A model generated the notes under the pieces. That model searched no databases. It worked only from the letters and a program-made list of their open reading frames with translations, and was not told the origin of the DNA. A stretch of DNA of 64,000 nucleotides, from the NCBI GenBank assembly GCA_051453625.1, contig JBOZIK010000001.1, forward strand, positions 183,866,978-183,930,977, in the 5' to 3' direction. The stretch comes from Welwitschia mirabilis. Its lineage: Eukaryota; Gnetophyta; Gnetopsida; Welwitschiales. Made by a program: the position numbers and the translations under genes. Below, one piece after another: positions 49,790 to 62,000 of this stretch (position 1 is the stretch's first letter; each line of letters opens with the position of its first letter).

Positions 49790-51370
49790 TTATCATGTCT
49801 AATATGGATTATCTTCATGAAATTTTAGGCATATGTTAAATAGTGTGGCACTCCTTATGATTTTGTGAGAGTGTTATGCTATCATGCTTTCTATGGATGG
49901 ACTGTTATTAAGTTTGATATGCTTGGTAAATAATGTAACATCTCATTATAAATGTGATAGATTATTTTTCTATTGTGGTTACAATGGATGAACTGTCATT
50001 AATTTTGATTTGCTTGATGAATAATGTAGTATTTCATTACAAGTCTAACAGAGTATTATGCTATTATAATTACTATGGATGGAATATCCTTGAGTTTGAG
50101 ATGTCTAGTTAATAGTGTGATGCTCCCTTATGAGTTTGATAGAGTATTATGCTATTATGACTATTATGAGTGGCCTATCATTGAGTTTCAAGTGTTTGAT
50201 GAATAGTATGACTCCCCCTTATGAGTCTGACAGAGTGTTTTACTATTGTGCTTGTAAGGGATGGACTGTTGTTGATTTTTGAATTCCTAGGTAAAAAGTG
50301 TATTACTCCCTTATAAGTGTAGTTTACTATTAGCTCTTTACAACTACCAATATTATCATGACATCATTATTGGGCAATCACATTAGTAGTGTAATGTTTC
50401 CTTATGAATGTAGTCCACTATTAGCCTTCCATGACTATTGATGTTAGCATAACATCATCTTTGGGATTTCACATCAGTAGTATGATGCCCCATATAAATG
50501 TAATTCACTATTAGCTTTCTAAAATGGCCAATGTTAGCATAACATCATCTTCAGTATCACATCAATAGTGTGGCCATCCCTTATAAATGTAATTCACTCT
50601 TATCCTTCTATGACCGTTGATGTTAACATGACATCATCTTTAGGTTACCATAGCGCATTTTAACATTCACTTATGAATTTGAAGCACTGTTAGGCTTTGT
50701 GAATTGTTGATGTCAATATGACATCATTATTAGACTGACACAGCATTAGTGTGATGCCTCTTTGTGAATTTAAAGCATTTTTAGGCTTTATGTACTATCA
50801 GTATTATTATGACATCATGATTGAGCTACCACATCAGTAGTGTGATTCTTCCTTATGAAACCTATTCTTTCTTCTATTTTATAAACTACTTAGATACTCG
50901 ATATCTAATTATATGATGAAATTAGGCTATCTAGTTAGTAGTTTGACATCCCCTTATAAGCTTTTTACTAGATTTTATCTTAAAAATTGATTAGGTACTT
51001 ACTTCCTAACTTGTAACAAATTCGAGCTATTTAATCAGTAACATGAAACTCTCTTGTAAAACAGATTTCATCTTTTACCTTAAGAACTTCTTAGGTGCTA
51101 ACTATACAACTTTGTAATGAATTTAGACTATACGGTTAGTAGTGTGATGTCCCCTAGTAAATATTTTTTCTTTTTCTATCTTAAAAACTAATTAGATGCC
51201 TATTTCTTAACTCTATGATGAATTTGTGCTATCTACTTAGTAGTGTGACATTCACTTATAAATCTATTTCCACTTTATACCTTGAAAAATGATTAGGTAC
51301 CCACTGCTTGACTCTATTATGAAATTGTTCTATCTAGTCAGGAGTGTGACATCATCTTATAAGTTGATTT
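49790..51370. repeat. Compound tandem array: three successive monomer types
   Basis: About 16 units in a row. Type 1 (about 49860-50300, period near 90) is marked by GAGT.TTATGCTATTATG. Type 2 (about 50310-50860, period near 90) is marked by TTCACTATTAGCTTTC and ATGACATCAT. Type 3 (about 50870-51370, period near 100) is marked by AATTAGGTAC. All three types contain a shared core of the form AGTAGTGTGATG.CCCTTAT, spaced regularly through the array. Copies are diverged. It lies in the chromovirus leader, directly upstream of the TATA-like site of the opposite-strand unit. Confidence 0.8.
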
Positions 51371-51517
51371 GCTTATTTTTAATTATGATGGATCTCCCTC
51401 CACACATAATTTTTCTTTCTTAGTCACATCATGGATTTTAACAAGGCCTAGTTGACTATCAGATCACTCATACTTCTAATGTCATATTAGAAAGTACAAA
51501 AGATTCCCTTTCTATCA

Positions 51518-51525
51518 TATAAAAA
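51518..51525 (+). promoter_or_regulatory. TATA-like site before the opposite-strand unit
   Basis: TATAAAAA in the context CTATCATATAAAAAGAGCC lies about 228 bases upstream of the first likely ATG (51746). The sequence between is CT-rich, as in plant leaders. Confidence 0.4.
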
Positions 51526-52138
51526 GAGCCTAGAAGCCTATTTTTATACACATTTGTTACTTTTTACGCCACTTTTAGAAGGTGATTCCTTTTACTTTTG
51601 TTCTTATTCTTTTGAAATTTTTATTTTTTATTTTTTTGTACTTCCTTTATACATTAATTATTTTGCTTTTATTAGATTATTGGCTTTGCTTTCCTTATCA
51701 TTTCTCTCTATTTCTATCCAACTTTACTTTCACTCTACTCAAGCTATGACTCCAAAGTTTTTTCCTCATATCAGATGATTAAGAAGTAATCTTAGATTTG
51801 CTAATGAAGAAGCATATGATCTAAAAAATAAGTCTGAATTTGGATGGATACTTAGTTATGATATTTATGATCTCCTCTTCTTTCTGCATTTCAATCTTAA
51901 TTTATCTAAGGTCTTTCTTATTTTAAATTTTATCTATGCTTTAGATGATCATGCTAGTCATACCTTCTAACATCCTAGAGATGGTCTAATTTTCATAACT
52001 CTTAAAGCCATAAAGAAAACTTTTGGTCGTTGTAATGGGCTTCTTAAACCTATGTAAATTTTGAGTTATGAGTTATAAGAATTAAATTTCTTTCAGACTA
52101 CTTTGTTTAACTTTGTGGACCATCAACTACATTGTTAG

Positions 52139-53092
52139 NNNNNNNNNNNNNNNNNNNNNNNNNNNNNNNNNNNNNNNNNNNNNNNNNNNNNNNNNNNNNN
52201 NNNNNNNNNNNNNNNNNNNNNNNNNNNNNNNNNNNNNNNNNNNNNNNNNNNNNNNNNNNNNNNNNNNNNNNNNNNNNNNNNNNNNNNNNNNNNNNNNNNN
52301 NNNNNNNNNNNNNNNNNNNNNNNNNNNNNNNNNNNNNNNNNNNNNNNNNNNNNNNNNNNNNNNNNNNNNNNNNNNNNNNNNNNNNNNNNNNNNNNNNNNN
52401 NNNNNNNNNNNNNNNNNNNNNNNNNNNNNNNNNNNNNNNNNNNNNNNNNNNNNNNNNNNNNNNNNNNNNNNNNNNNNNNNNNNNNNNNNNNNNNNNNNNN
52501 NNNNNNNNNNNNNNNNNNNNNNNNNNNNNNNNNNNNNNNNNNNNNNNNNNNNNNNNNNNNNNNNNNNNNNNNNNNNNNNNNNNNNNNNNNNNNNNNNNNN
52601 NNNNNNNNNNNNNNNNNNNNNNNNNNNNNNNNNNNNNNNNNNNNNNNNNNNNNNNNNNNNNNNNNNNNNNNNNNNNNNNNNNNNNNNNNNNNNNNNNNNN
52701 NNNNNNNNNNNNNNNNNNNNNNNNNNNNNNNNNNNNNNNNNNNNNNNNNNNNNNNNNNNNNNNNNNNNNNNNNNNNNNNNNNNNNNNNNNNNNNNNNNNN
52801 NNNNNNNNNNNNNNNNNNNNNNNNNNNNNNNNNNNNNNNNNNNNNNNNNNNNNNNNNNNNNNNNNNNNNNNNNNNNNNNNNNNNNNNNNNNNNNNNNNNN
52901 NNNNNNNNNNNNNNNNNNNNNNNNNNNNNNNNNNNNNNNNNNNNNNNNNNNNNNNNNNNNNNNNNNNNNNNNNNNNNNNNNNNNNNNNNNNNNNNNNNNN
53001 NNNNNNNNNNNNNNNNNNNNNNNNNNNNNNNNNNNNNNNNNNNNNNNNNNNNNNNNNNNNNNNNNNNNNNNNNNNNNNNNNNNNNNNNNNNN
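52139..53092. other. Assembly gap of 954 N
   Basis: A sized gap inside the opposite-strand unit; its middle third is unknown. Confidence 0.95.
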
Positions 53093-54051
53093 AACATCAT
53101 TCTCTTTTTTTATTTTACTTTTCATGATGAAGATCATTTTGAGAACATTAAACAAATTGATCTCCCTTCTTCCATTATCATGCCTTTGAAATTCCTTCCT
53201 AAAATTGATCCTTATGGTTTTCATCTCTCTTCAAATGAATAAAGAGGCTTGTGTTATTCTTCAACAAGTGGGGTATAGTCTGATTAGGAAATTTATTCTC
53301 TTGCCTTCTAAAAGAGTACTTGATATTACTTACTTATTGTTCTCTTTCTTTAATGTTTCAAATAAAAGTTCATGAAGAAAATTCTTCAAAGACCTCTTAT
53401 TCCAAAGAAAAGGATAAAGCCCTTCTGTTACTAATCCCTGATCCTATTTCTAGCCTTAACGATGTAGAGGAAGATGAGAAATGTTTTTACTTGGTGATCC
53501 CTCACCATTATAACATCATGTTAGGGTGTGAAATCCTTAAATTTTACTTTCTTTTCTTAGTTAATATTGATTTCCATAGTTCATATAACTCATTTTAATT
53601 TTGCTAGAGGAAGACATTCAACTTCCTTCTTTAACCCTAGTTTAGGATTAAAAAAAAGTTAAGCATAAACCAATATAAGAGTATTTGTTCTTATGATGAA
53701 GTAAGTAATCCTATTAGCCTTCCTTCATAAATAGGATTATTAATTCCTTTGATGTCTACATTGCAATAGGATCATCCTAGTAAGGTAATCAATGTTGACT
53801 CATTTATGAAGGTTATAGATTTTTTTGCCACATCCTATTTGGGTCTAAGGGACTTTTCTATACTTGCTAGAATGCAACAATATATCCTATTTGCAAATCA
53901 TTATCCTCCTCCTTTAACATTACCTACACTGATTTCTTTGTCTATTCTTAGCATCGATTAGATTTGTTTTAGTACTATGACTAATTTGATACTAACATAC
54001 AGGATTTAATAGCATAGATTGATTAGGCCAAATAGTTAAAAAATCGGATTA

Positions 54052-54134
54052 ATGCTATGATGATGCCTTCATATTTGTATATGCTATGATGATACCTTCA
54101 TATTTGTATATTCTATGATGATGCCTTCATCTTT
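54052..54134. repeat. 29-bp tandem repeat, almost three copies
   Basis: ATGCTATGATGATGCCTTCA plus TATTTGTAT at 54052-54080, again at 54081-54109 with one change, and a partial third to 54134. The period of 29 is not a multiple of three, so it shifts the frame of the opposite-strand ORF. Confidence 0.85.
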
Positions 54135-54912
54135 CATGAGTGCTAGTATTCCAAATTTAAAGAGGATCTTCATCTTGCTCATTTTGGGGGATTTTTAGCC
54201 TTTTATTTAGTGGATCCTTTATGGGATCCTATTTACCAAAATTGAAACTCATTTTTAATGAGTCAAAAGTGGTACATTACATGGTGCGATACAAGAAGGA
54301 CTAGTTGAAATCTTTTGAAGTCTGTCTTTGGATGTTAGAGGTGTATAACTTTGACCACTCAACTTTTTCTTTGCAATAAAACCTGTCATATGGCTTTTTG
54401 TTTCTAACAGTTTTTATTGCAAGCAAAGTAAAACTCCATGTATCTAGAGAATCAATCCCTTTAGAGCAAGCAAATTCAGATAGAAGACTTTATTTCCATT
54501 TTAACATAGAAGAATGTTCCTTTTATCCATCTAAAGTGGGTTTTGAATTGTTCTCTAGACTAATTGATAATTACCAAGGAGGATCTTTATTCTTTTTATC
54601 ATTATCATCAGGTGTTTAACCTTGAAAATTTCCTTGAATATATCATTACTTTGTTAAACCATTATTATACTAAATTAATTACCTTGGACTATTTGTTTCT
54701 AGATGATGACAAAGGTGAAATCTTATCCAATCCACTTGATCATTCACTAGGGACTTATTATTCATAGAAGGACAACCCTCAATGATGTATGGCTCTAGAT
54801 GCTTCTTTTTGATTTTAGGCCACTAAGGCCTATTTTGCTATTTATTTATTATTATTGTCCCTTTTTTGTACTTCTCTATTTTCCTATTTGTACTAATTTC
54901 TATGTATGTCTT

Positions 54913-54918
54913 AATAAA
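54913..54918 (+). terminator. Poly(A)-signal-like AATAAA after opposite-strand ORF
   Basis: AATAAA in CTTAATAAAAAAGAAAATTT, about 150 bases after the last stop and just before the chromovirus PBS. This hexamer is common by chance in AT-rich DNA. Confidence 0.25.
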
Positions 54919-54952
54919 AAAGAAAATTTACACATTTGTATGGATCAGTTTT

Positions 54953-54964
54953 GCTCTAATACAA
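54953..54964 (-). promoter_or_regulatory. Primer-binding site of the chromovirus (tRNA-iMet type)
   Basis: The minus strand reads TTGTATTAGAGC, two changes from TGGTATCAGAGC, four bases inside the 5' LTR. Confidence 0.7.
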
Positions 54965-54968
54965 ATCA

Positions 54969-55473
54969 TAATGATTCTAATTTATATTTATTTTAAAATC
55001 CATTTTTAATAGAAATTATGAATATCATTTTATCATATTGAAAGAATTTAGAGAAGAAATAGAATCTTTATTGAATAAAATAACAAACTAAGTTTGACAA
55101 GAAGGAATAAGATATTAATGTTCTTACATGATGTTTTGATAGACATTCAATAGTTCATTATGCCAAATATAAGATCTTTGATAAGTGAAATGGCCAAGAA
55201 AAATATTACCTTTGGGATCTAGGCTATGATAGTTTGTCAAGGATTCAGTATACCCTATGAAAATCACATGCATTTCCTTCATTACAAAATTTCCTCATTT
55301 AATCATAATGAAACATTTTAACTCTTTAAAAATAATTATTATTTAAAGATTACATGTTTTAAATAGTGATTACAACTCTAAATGAAGTATTACATTAAAT
55401 AAATTAACATAACATGTAACAGTTTCCAAAATAATAAGTGATAGTTCCAAAATAAGGTCTTGAAAGCATTATA
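54969..55473 (-). repeat. 5' LTR of the chromovirus
   Basis: Homologous along its length to 44543-45069. It is slightly shorter, with a 20-25 bp loss around the CAGTGGGGGGCTAGG block, and its terminal dinucleotides have decayed to TA. Confidence 0.8.
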
Positions 55474-57190
55474 AGAATAAAATCAATATTCCAAAATAAT
55501 AGTTATAATTCATCAATACTTTGTGACTTCCAATGTCTCTAACATATTTAGCATTGTAAGCTTCTTAATAGTTTGAAAAAAGGTTTACCAATGAATTTAG
55601 CTTTTTGTCTTGCATCACACTTTACAAGAATTAAGTTATATAGGAAGATTTTAATGCCTTATATGGATTAATCCTTAGAATTCATTATGATTTTCTTTCC
55701 CTATGAAATTTCTTACATTAATCAATCAAGATCTCTAGTAATTTAGATAATACACTAAAGCCTCTTTGATAAAAGGATGACCAAAATTTGATACTTTATA
55801 AGACAGAGAAATTTTATAACCTCCTTTAGTCACAAATTGATATCACTTGGTCATAAATGGGGATAAAAGGACAAACAACATCAATTACTTCTTAGGTTTA
55901 AATATATATGGTAGAATCACTTTCTTTTAGAATACTAACATTTTAATTAGTATCTTTTATAGTGAGAATTATCACTTGAAAAGAGGATTTAACATTTAAC
56001 TACCATGATGTTTAATTCTCTTTATGTAAAGATATAAAAAAAATCATACTTATTATAAGTGTTGATATACTCAAAGTACATAGATGTTGGTTTGTAAAAT
56101 CCTCCATCACTTATTTCCTACTTAAGTAAGTCATTTTAGGAGATAACCTAGGGATTTTCCTTACAAGCACCTTTTATAAAGACATTTATACCCATGCATG
56201 CTTTACAAGATTTTGCATTTCCTTGATAAACTTTTTTATGCTTAATTGAATATTTTGTCCTTTATATAAATATAATATTTTATAATACCTACTATTCTAG
56301 GTTTAAACACAAGTGAAGAAAGTGCTGCTATAAGGGAATTGCCTCCTATAGCTTATTAAGCACTAGTTGAATTATCCTTATTCAATTTTTAGCTGCCTCC
56401 TCATGAACATCCATTGACTAATCCTATTTATCACATGGATAAAAGAAGCATTAATACGATCCCTCTCTTAAAAACCACAGTATAGACCAAAGTAATTAGA
56501 GTGACCATCTCTCTAAGGGTGGTCTTATCCTTTTAGATACTTTAAGAATATTGTAGAAAACCTATAAGATTTTGTATTCCATTTTTATTGTCATATTTAT
56601 TTATTTTTTTTTAATACTCTTTAGTTTTTTGACACTCTCATTGTTTTTTTTATTTTTTCAAACTATGAATTTATGATGTAGGAGCATCCTATGTTTGCAT
56701 TAATTATGAATTTATTTGCTAAGGTTTTAGTGTTATTATGTGAGAAATAAAATTCTTAATGTATAATTTCCATGTTAGAAATGGATATCTTTTTAAACTA
56801 GCATGTTTAGAGGGAGTTTTATGTAAGGAATATTCTATGTCTAAAGAAGATATATGTTTAATAAATATGCCATGTTTAGAAGCTATTTTTAACAAAACAT
56901 GTAAGAGGCTAATATTAGAGGATATTTTCAAGATTTACATTCATGTTAAAGTCTTATAAATAGATAAGCATGATAGGACTAAGAGGCATCAAAGTTATGA
57001 AAGATATAATGAGGCTTTGGAAATCCTTATTGAAGAGAGCTAATGAAAGCTTTGTCAAATGTAATTTTAGTTTGTAAGATTGTATTTTTGTATTAATAAT
57101 ATAAATTAATATTTATTTTTCTTTAGTACTTATTTTATTTTATAATCATTAATCCTAAAATAGATTTCAAATGATTGATTATTGTCTAAG
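55474..57190. other. AT-rich unassigned sequence
   Basis: No recognised gene or repeat. A short region at 56719-56959 is open on both strands, which reflects base composition rather than coding. Confidence 0.5.
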
Positions 57191-58460
57191 AAATAGAGAG
57201 GAAGGATGGAGACATGGGAACTAGGATTTTAGAAGTGCTAAAGTTAGTAAGGGTAGTTTTAGCCTAGGAAATTTATTGTACATGGGGCTAGTATCAACTA
57301 GGTTTTAAATGATTAGGAAGATTAATTATAGTATTTTTCTTATTTTAAAGTTATTTTAAAGTAGATTTTAAGATAAGGCTTTGGGCCTCAATATAGAAAA
57401 GACACAGTTCTTTAAGAAGGGAAAAACCTTAACTTAGATATAGATGAAGATGTATGTTTTGAAATAGAGAAGAGACTTCAATATAGCTTGATAGGTAAGT
57501 TTGTCTTATCAGGACCTAGGCCTAGACTTGATCTTATCAGGGAATGAGTAGCCACTAAGTGGATAGGATTTAGTAAAGTATAGGTTATTATCATGCTAAA
57601 AGGATTGATACTTTTTTAGCTTAACAATAAATAAGATAGAGACAAAGATATTGTCATATGACTTTGGCTCTTTAGAACCAGAGGATTAGCACTAGCTAAG
57701 TGGACCCATATTTGTTTAAGAAATTACCCATATAGATTCGAACACACAGGTTTTCCCTAGATTTCTATAATGAAGATCTTCTAAAGAGAATCACTTCTTA
57801 ATTTAGATAACTGATTAAAATGAATAGAATCATGACTAAACTTGTCTTATTAATATTTTGCATCTGTATTAGCCTTGAAGAGATAAAGGAGATCTAATCT
57901 ATCAAGTTTAAGTCCAAATGAGGAATTTATGATTTAGAAGTCACTTATAAGAACCTATTAATAACATGTAAAACATGTCAAAAATTGGAAATGCACTAAG
58001 AAAATGTATTACGGTATAAAAAAAATTGCACATACTATGGGGAAAAAAGGCCACAGAAAGGATGAATGTAGAAAGAGACAAATAAAGATTAAGGATAAGC
58101 AAAAATAAACTCACTCATTTTCTAGGAAATTAGGATACAACCAAATCAAGTATTGGAATAAATAGAAATAAGAGAAAATAGTCAAGAATACAATGGTATA
58201 TCCTAAGGAAAAGAAAGACAAAGAGAATCGTGATCACAATTCTTTCCATTATTTATTAGAAGAGGAGAAGGACATCCTTCCATCTACGAAATAAGTAAAT
58301 AAAGATGAGCTAAATGATGTTAAAACCCATACAAAAGGCAAGCCTAGCAATAGAGTGCTATGAAATACAAAAATGGTAGAAAACATGACAAATAGTTCAT
58401 AGGCAATAATAAAAGATATTTTGAAAAAAGATCTAGGAATGCCCAAAAAGGGGGTGAAAA
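57191..58460 (+). pseudogene. L1-type LINE ORF1 (DUF4283 plus zinc knuckle)
   Basis: With shifts, 57450-57700 reads FEIEKRLQYSLIGKFVLSG and later LWLFRTRGLALAKWT, the DUF4283 pattern found in ORF1 of plant LINEs. Near 57740-57960 lies a segment like F.LDFYNEDLLKRI, then ICISLEEIKEI, the usual 'L-P..W....L..IAS..G' block that follows. A CCHC knuckle (57968-58060) reads TCKTCQKLEMH and NCTYYGEKGHRKDEC after one frame correction by eye. ORF1 proteins of this kind bind element RNA. The 5' end is not defined. Confidence 0.7.
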
Positions 58461-58468
58461 TAAGCCTA

Positions 58469-61400
58469 ATGAAGTGGCTCTCTTAGAATTGCAGGGGATT
58501 AGGATGTCCCTATAAAAAGAATACTCTGAGAGATATAATGAGTAAATACAACATTAATTTAGTCTATTTATAGGAGATGAAGATGTATAACAATATGAGA
58601 TTAGGTAACTTCTAGTAGCAATAGAATAAATTTGCCTTAGTAGTGTAAGGAAACTCAAGAGGAATCATGACCTTCACAAAAAAGGAGGTAGACTTAATTT
58701 ATAGTAGTAAACATCACTTAATACTCTACGTCAAGGGAGAAGGATGGACCATTAGAAATGTATGCAACCCTTAAAATAACATAGAAAAATCTTCAATGCT
58801 GAGAGAACTATAGCACTTTTTTGTGAATAAAGCTTAATGGATATTTGTGAGGGATTTTAACTAATTCCTTCTTATATGGAAAAAAATAAGGAAATAAAAG
58901 TAGAAAAACAAGAGTGCCAACATTCTTAGAGAATTTATGGTACAAGAAAACCTTTTGGATATCTCTATTACAGGATGAAAATTTACATGGTCTAGTAGAA
59001 GAACTGAAAGTAATTAAGTCATGTTTAGGAATCTACAGAATTCTAATCAAGAAATAAATAATTAAGACAACTATTAAAGCATGAGGCCTAAATAGAACAG
59101 CTTCTCATCATAGATCAATCAAATTTAGAATAAATATGATAATGTCCCCTATATTCTCTTTCAAGATGGAAAGATATTCACTCTTAAGGGAAGACACTAG
59201 GAGGGTACTTAAAAAGATTTAGGATCAATGTAATGATATCCTACCAATCACCTATCTATATAGGGGTTTAAACACTCTTAAGACTCACCTTAAGGGATGG
59301 AGATGGAAGTACAAAAAGAGGTTTAAGTCTAATAAGGAGTTGAAGCAAGAAATACAAGAGATTCAAGTAGAGCAATAATATGGAGGAGACTATGACAACC
59401 TCCATAATAAAAAATATAGATTCCTTTTAGAATTACAAGAAATAAAGTCAAATAAAGAGCATTATTAGAGGAAAAGATCCAAGATTAGGTGGCTAAAAGA
59501 AGGGGATAAGCATACTAAATTCTTCCTTGAATAGGATAATCAACACAAGATAGATAACAAAATCAAAAAGCTGACAATCAGATAAAAAGTAATTGAAAAT
59601 AAAGAGAACATTACTATAGAAATTCAAACCCATCTCAAGAACATTTATAATGAGAAGATATTACTCCCAAACGTATTCAAGTAGATAAAAAATTTCTATT
59701 GAAGATAATGCAAGCCTAAACAAACCCATAAATAAGGAAGAAGTATAGGGAAAAATTCAATTAATGAATAATAATAGAGTCCTAGGATCAGAAGGGTGAT
59801 TGGTAGAATTATTTAAGGCTTACTTCTTCCTCATGAAAGATTAACTTGCATGACATTATGAAAAATATCTTCACCAAAAAATGCATTCTAGTATAGATAA
59901 AGAAGACACACATTATTTTCATTCTAAAGAAATGAGACACTAATAAAATAGAGGACTACAGATTCTTAGGTATTTGTAACATTATTTATAGAATGTTCAA
60001 AAAAATAATGGAGGGCTATATCATCATCCTACTCCCTAAGGTAATCTATGAGAAATAAGTTGGATTAATCTAATATAAGTAGATTTAGGATCAAATTCTT
60101 TTAAGTTGCAAAATCATTCATTGTAAAAAAATATAAATTTCCTTTACTTTTGGATAAATTATACATAGTAAAAGCCTATGATTCTGTGAGCTAAAAAGCC
60201 TTAGGTTCTATCCAAGGGGAACTGAATTTTACTCTAATATCACTAACCTCTGGCTTAACATGTAAGATTTAGCTAAATTAATGTAGAGGTCAACATCCAT
60301 AGATCTAAATTTTTTTTTAGTAGATTGCAAATTAAGGCAAGGAAATCTGTTATTCCCCTACCTCTTTCTATTTGTTATGAACATTTTATAGGGAATTCTC
60401 AAAAGGAATGGAGTCATAGGGATTAAAATAAGAATCCAAATGTTCATTAATAACCACTATGTAGATCACATAATTATCATAACTAAAGCCTCTTACCAAT
60501 AGATAAAAGCCATTAAAAACATTATAAATATTTTTTTTGAGGCCACGGGACTTAGGAATAATTGGAATAAGTCTAGAATATACATCATCAGTAAAGGTAT
60601 TAGGAGGAGGGTTGATATTTTCAGAATATTAGATGCCAAGATGGAAGACCTATAGGACATCTACCTAGGAATTTTTCTCAAAAATTGGCATAAGTTCCTA
60701 TAGGACATCTACCTAGGAATTTCCCTCAAACATTGGCATAAGTTCCTAACTTGGAACTTTATCTTGGATAATATTTAAAGGAAATGCAATACTTGATTGA
60801 ACAAATTTCTCTCTTTGGAAGCCAAGATTATCTTAGAAAATGCCTAGCTAATTACTTCTTTCAGTATATAGCATCCATTATTGCCTCTCCTCCCTCCATT
60901 CCCTCCCCAACCTCTCTATTAAATTTATAATTATAAAAATCAATAAAATGCTAAAGGAGTTTATCTATATTGGAGATAAGAATAGAAGTCACATTCACCT
61001 CTATAAATGGGATATTATTGCTTACCTCATGTGTGAAGGTAACTAAGGAATTCATAAACTAGAAGACTGTTCACTTATGAGAGATCACAAAATTATCAAG
61101 AGACTACTAATAGGAGGACAATATTAAAGTGAACTAATCAATTATAAATACCTAAATTAGATCATAATTGAAGGAAAGTATTACCTCTAAAAGAATATTT
61201 CTAATTCTAGAAGATATTTAATTGATCTAGGCACCATTAATGAATACACATCCAAATCGATACTTATCAAGAATAATGATAAAGATAAAGTTAACAAAAG
61301 ATTATGGCAAGAGTAAAACCCTAATAATATCAAGATATTCTATTGGCTCAAGGACCATAACAAATTCTTAACAAAAGATTAATTAATCAAATATGGCATT

Positions 61401-62000
61401 TAAGTTTCTTCTACATGTCTAATCTACTAGTTTAATTAGGAATATATTCACCCTCTCTTCCATTAGCATAAGTGGAGTACAAATTTAATGGAATTAATGA
61501 TAACTTACTATAAGAATAGATAGGCAACTATAAGGTGCATGCTGGATGGGATCTACCTGATATTTTGGTAGATTTGGCATTCCCAGAATAATCTAATTTT
61601 TAATAATGCCCCTCTTTCATCCTTGAGTAATATAGCAAGAAGAATTTAGTGGTATCACTCACAAATTCGGGTGATAATGGGGGTTACTATGATGCATGAA
61701 TTAGTAAATCTAAGCTATTTTTAAGGATGATTATCTCTATGGAATAAGGTATAGGCATTAGAATGGATATTACTGCTACACAAATTAAAGGGAAATCCTA
61801 ATTCTAATATTGCCCCATTTTATAGATGATGCAGAGGATATAAAACAACCTTTAGAAGAATTCCAATTAAAGTTATTGAGGAAAGAAATTCTTGCAGAAG
61901 GGGAGAATATTTCCCTACATTACAAAGGGAAAAGGGAGGATTTCCATTTCTTTTAGGGAGGCATTCCTAAACTCTCTAGTTGATGCATAAGTAGATAAGC
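58469..62000 (+). pseudogene. L1-type LINE ORF2 (endonuclease, RT, C-terminal region)
   Basis: It starts MKWLS, a stop for W, then NCRGLGCPYKKNTLRDIMSK, the classic plant LINE endonuclease start. QWIFVRDFN (58830) and KFTWSSRRTE (58980) follow. The RT has QGNLLFPYLFLFVM (60330), YVDHIIIITKAS (60459; the catalytic FxDD is YVDH) and NNWNKSRIYII (60560). The post-RT block reads YLGISLKHWHKFLTWNFIL and SLEAKIILENA (60710-60840). A late IWHSQNNLIFNNAPLSS segment (61580) matches the C-terminal cysteine-rich/RNase-H-proximal region. Stops are mostly TAG where Q or W is expected. It cannot be active. Confidence 0.8.
60649..60744 (+). repeat. 48-bp in-frame tandem duplication inside LINE RT
   Basis: CCTATAGGACATCTACCTAG plus 28 more bases is repeated once with four differences. 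The unit encodes the 'DIYLGI.LK.WHKFL' block twice, where related LINEs have it once. Confidence 0.85.

Larger units (their letters stand above)
51746..54760 (+). pseudogene. Decayed opposite-strand ORF in chromovirus leader, family unknown
   Basis: From ATG at 51746 the frame reads MTPKFFPHIR, then after a stop FANEEAYDLKNKSEFGWILS, FNLNLSKVFLILNFIYALDD and ITLKAIKKTFGRCNGLLKPM, with stops mostly at TAG/TAA. It is cut by the 954-N gap. Readable pieces after it include KQIDLPSSIIMPLKFLPKID (about 53150) and, at the end, NLENFLEYIITLLNHYYTK and LDYLFLDDDKGEILS (54610-54720), closing at a stop near 54765. It reads opposite to the chromovirus genes. Antisense ORFs are known from some plant gypsy elements (Grande, Retand). 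Alternatively this is a nested element's gag. No known domain is recognised. Confidence 0.35.
44543..55473 (-). mobile_element. Chromovirus (Ty3/gypsy with chromodomain), long 5' leader
   Basis: Direct LTRs (44543-45069 and 54969-55473) have the TGTAATAATCCC-type start and enclose PBS, gag knuckle, protease, RT, RNase H, integrase and chromodomain in minus-strand order. From PBS to gag there are about 5.5 kb instead of the usual few hundred bases. That interval holds a compound tandem array and an opposite-strand unit. The element is old: frames are broken and the LTRs are diverged. No second LTR pair within the leader was found, so a nested insertion is possible but unsupported. Confidence 0.75.

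Noticed and set aside
52113-53224. Very long open frames on both strands across 52.1-53.2 kb
   Set aside because: They consist almost wholly of the 954 N; only the flanks are real sequence.
56719-56959. Overlapping open frames on both strands
   Set aside because: Mutual shadows with no motif; neither has a supporting context.
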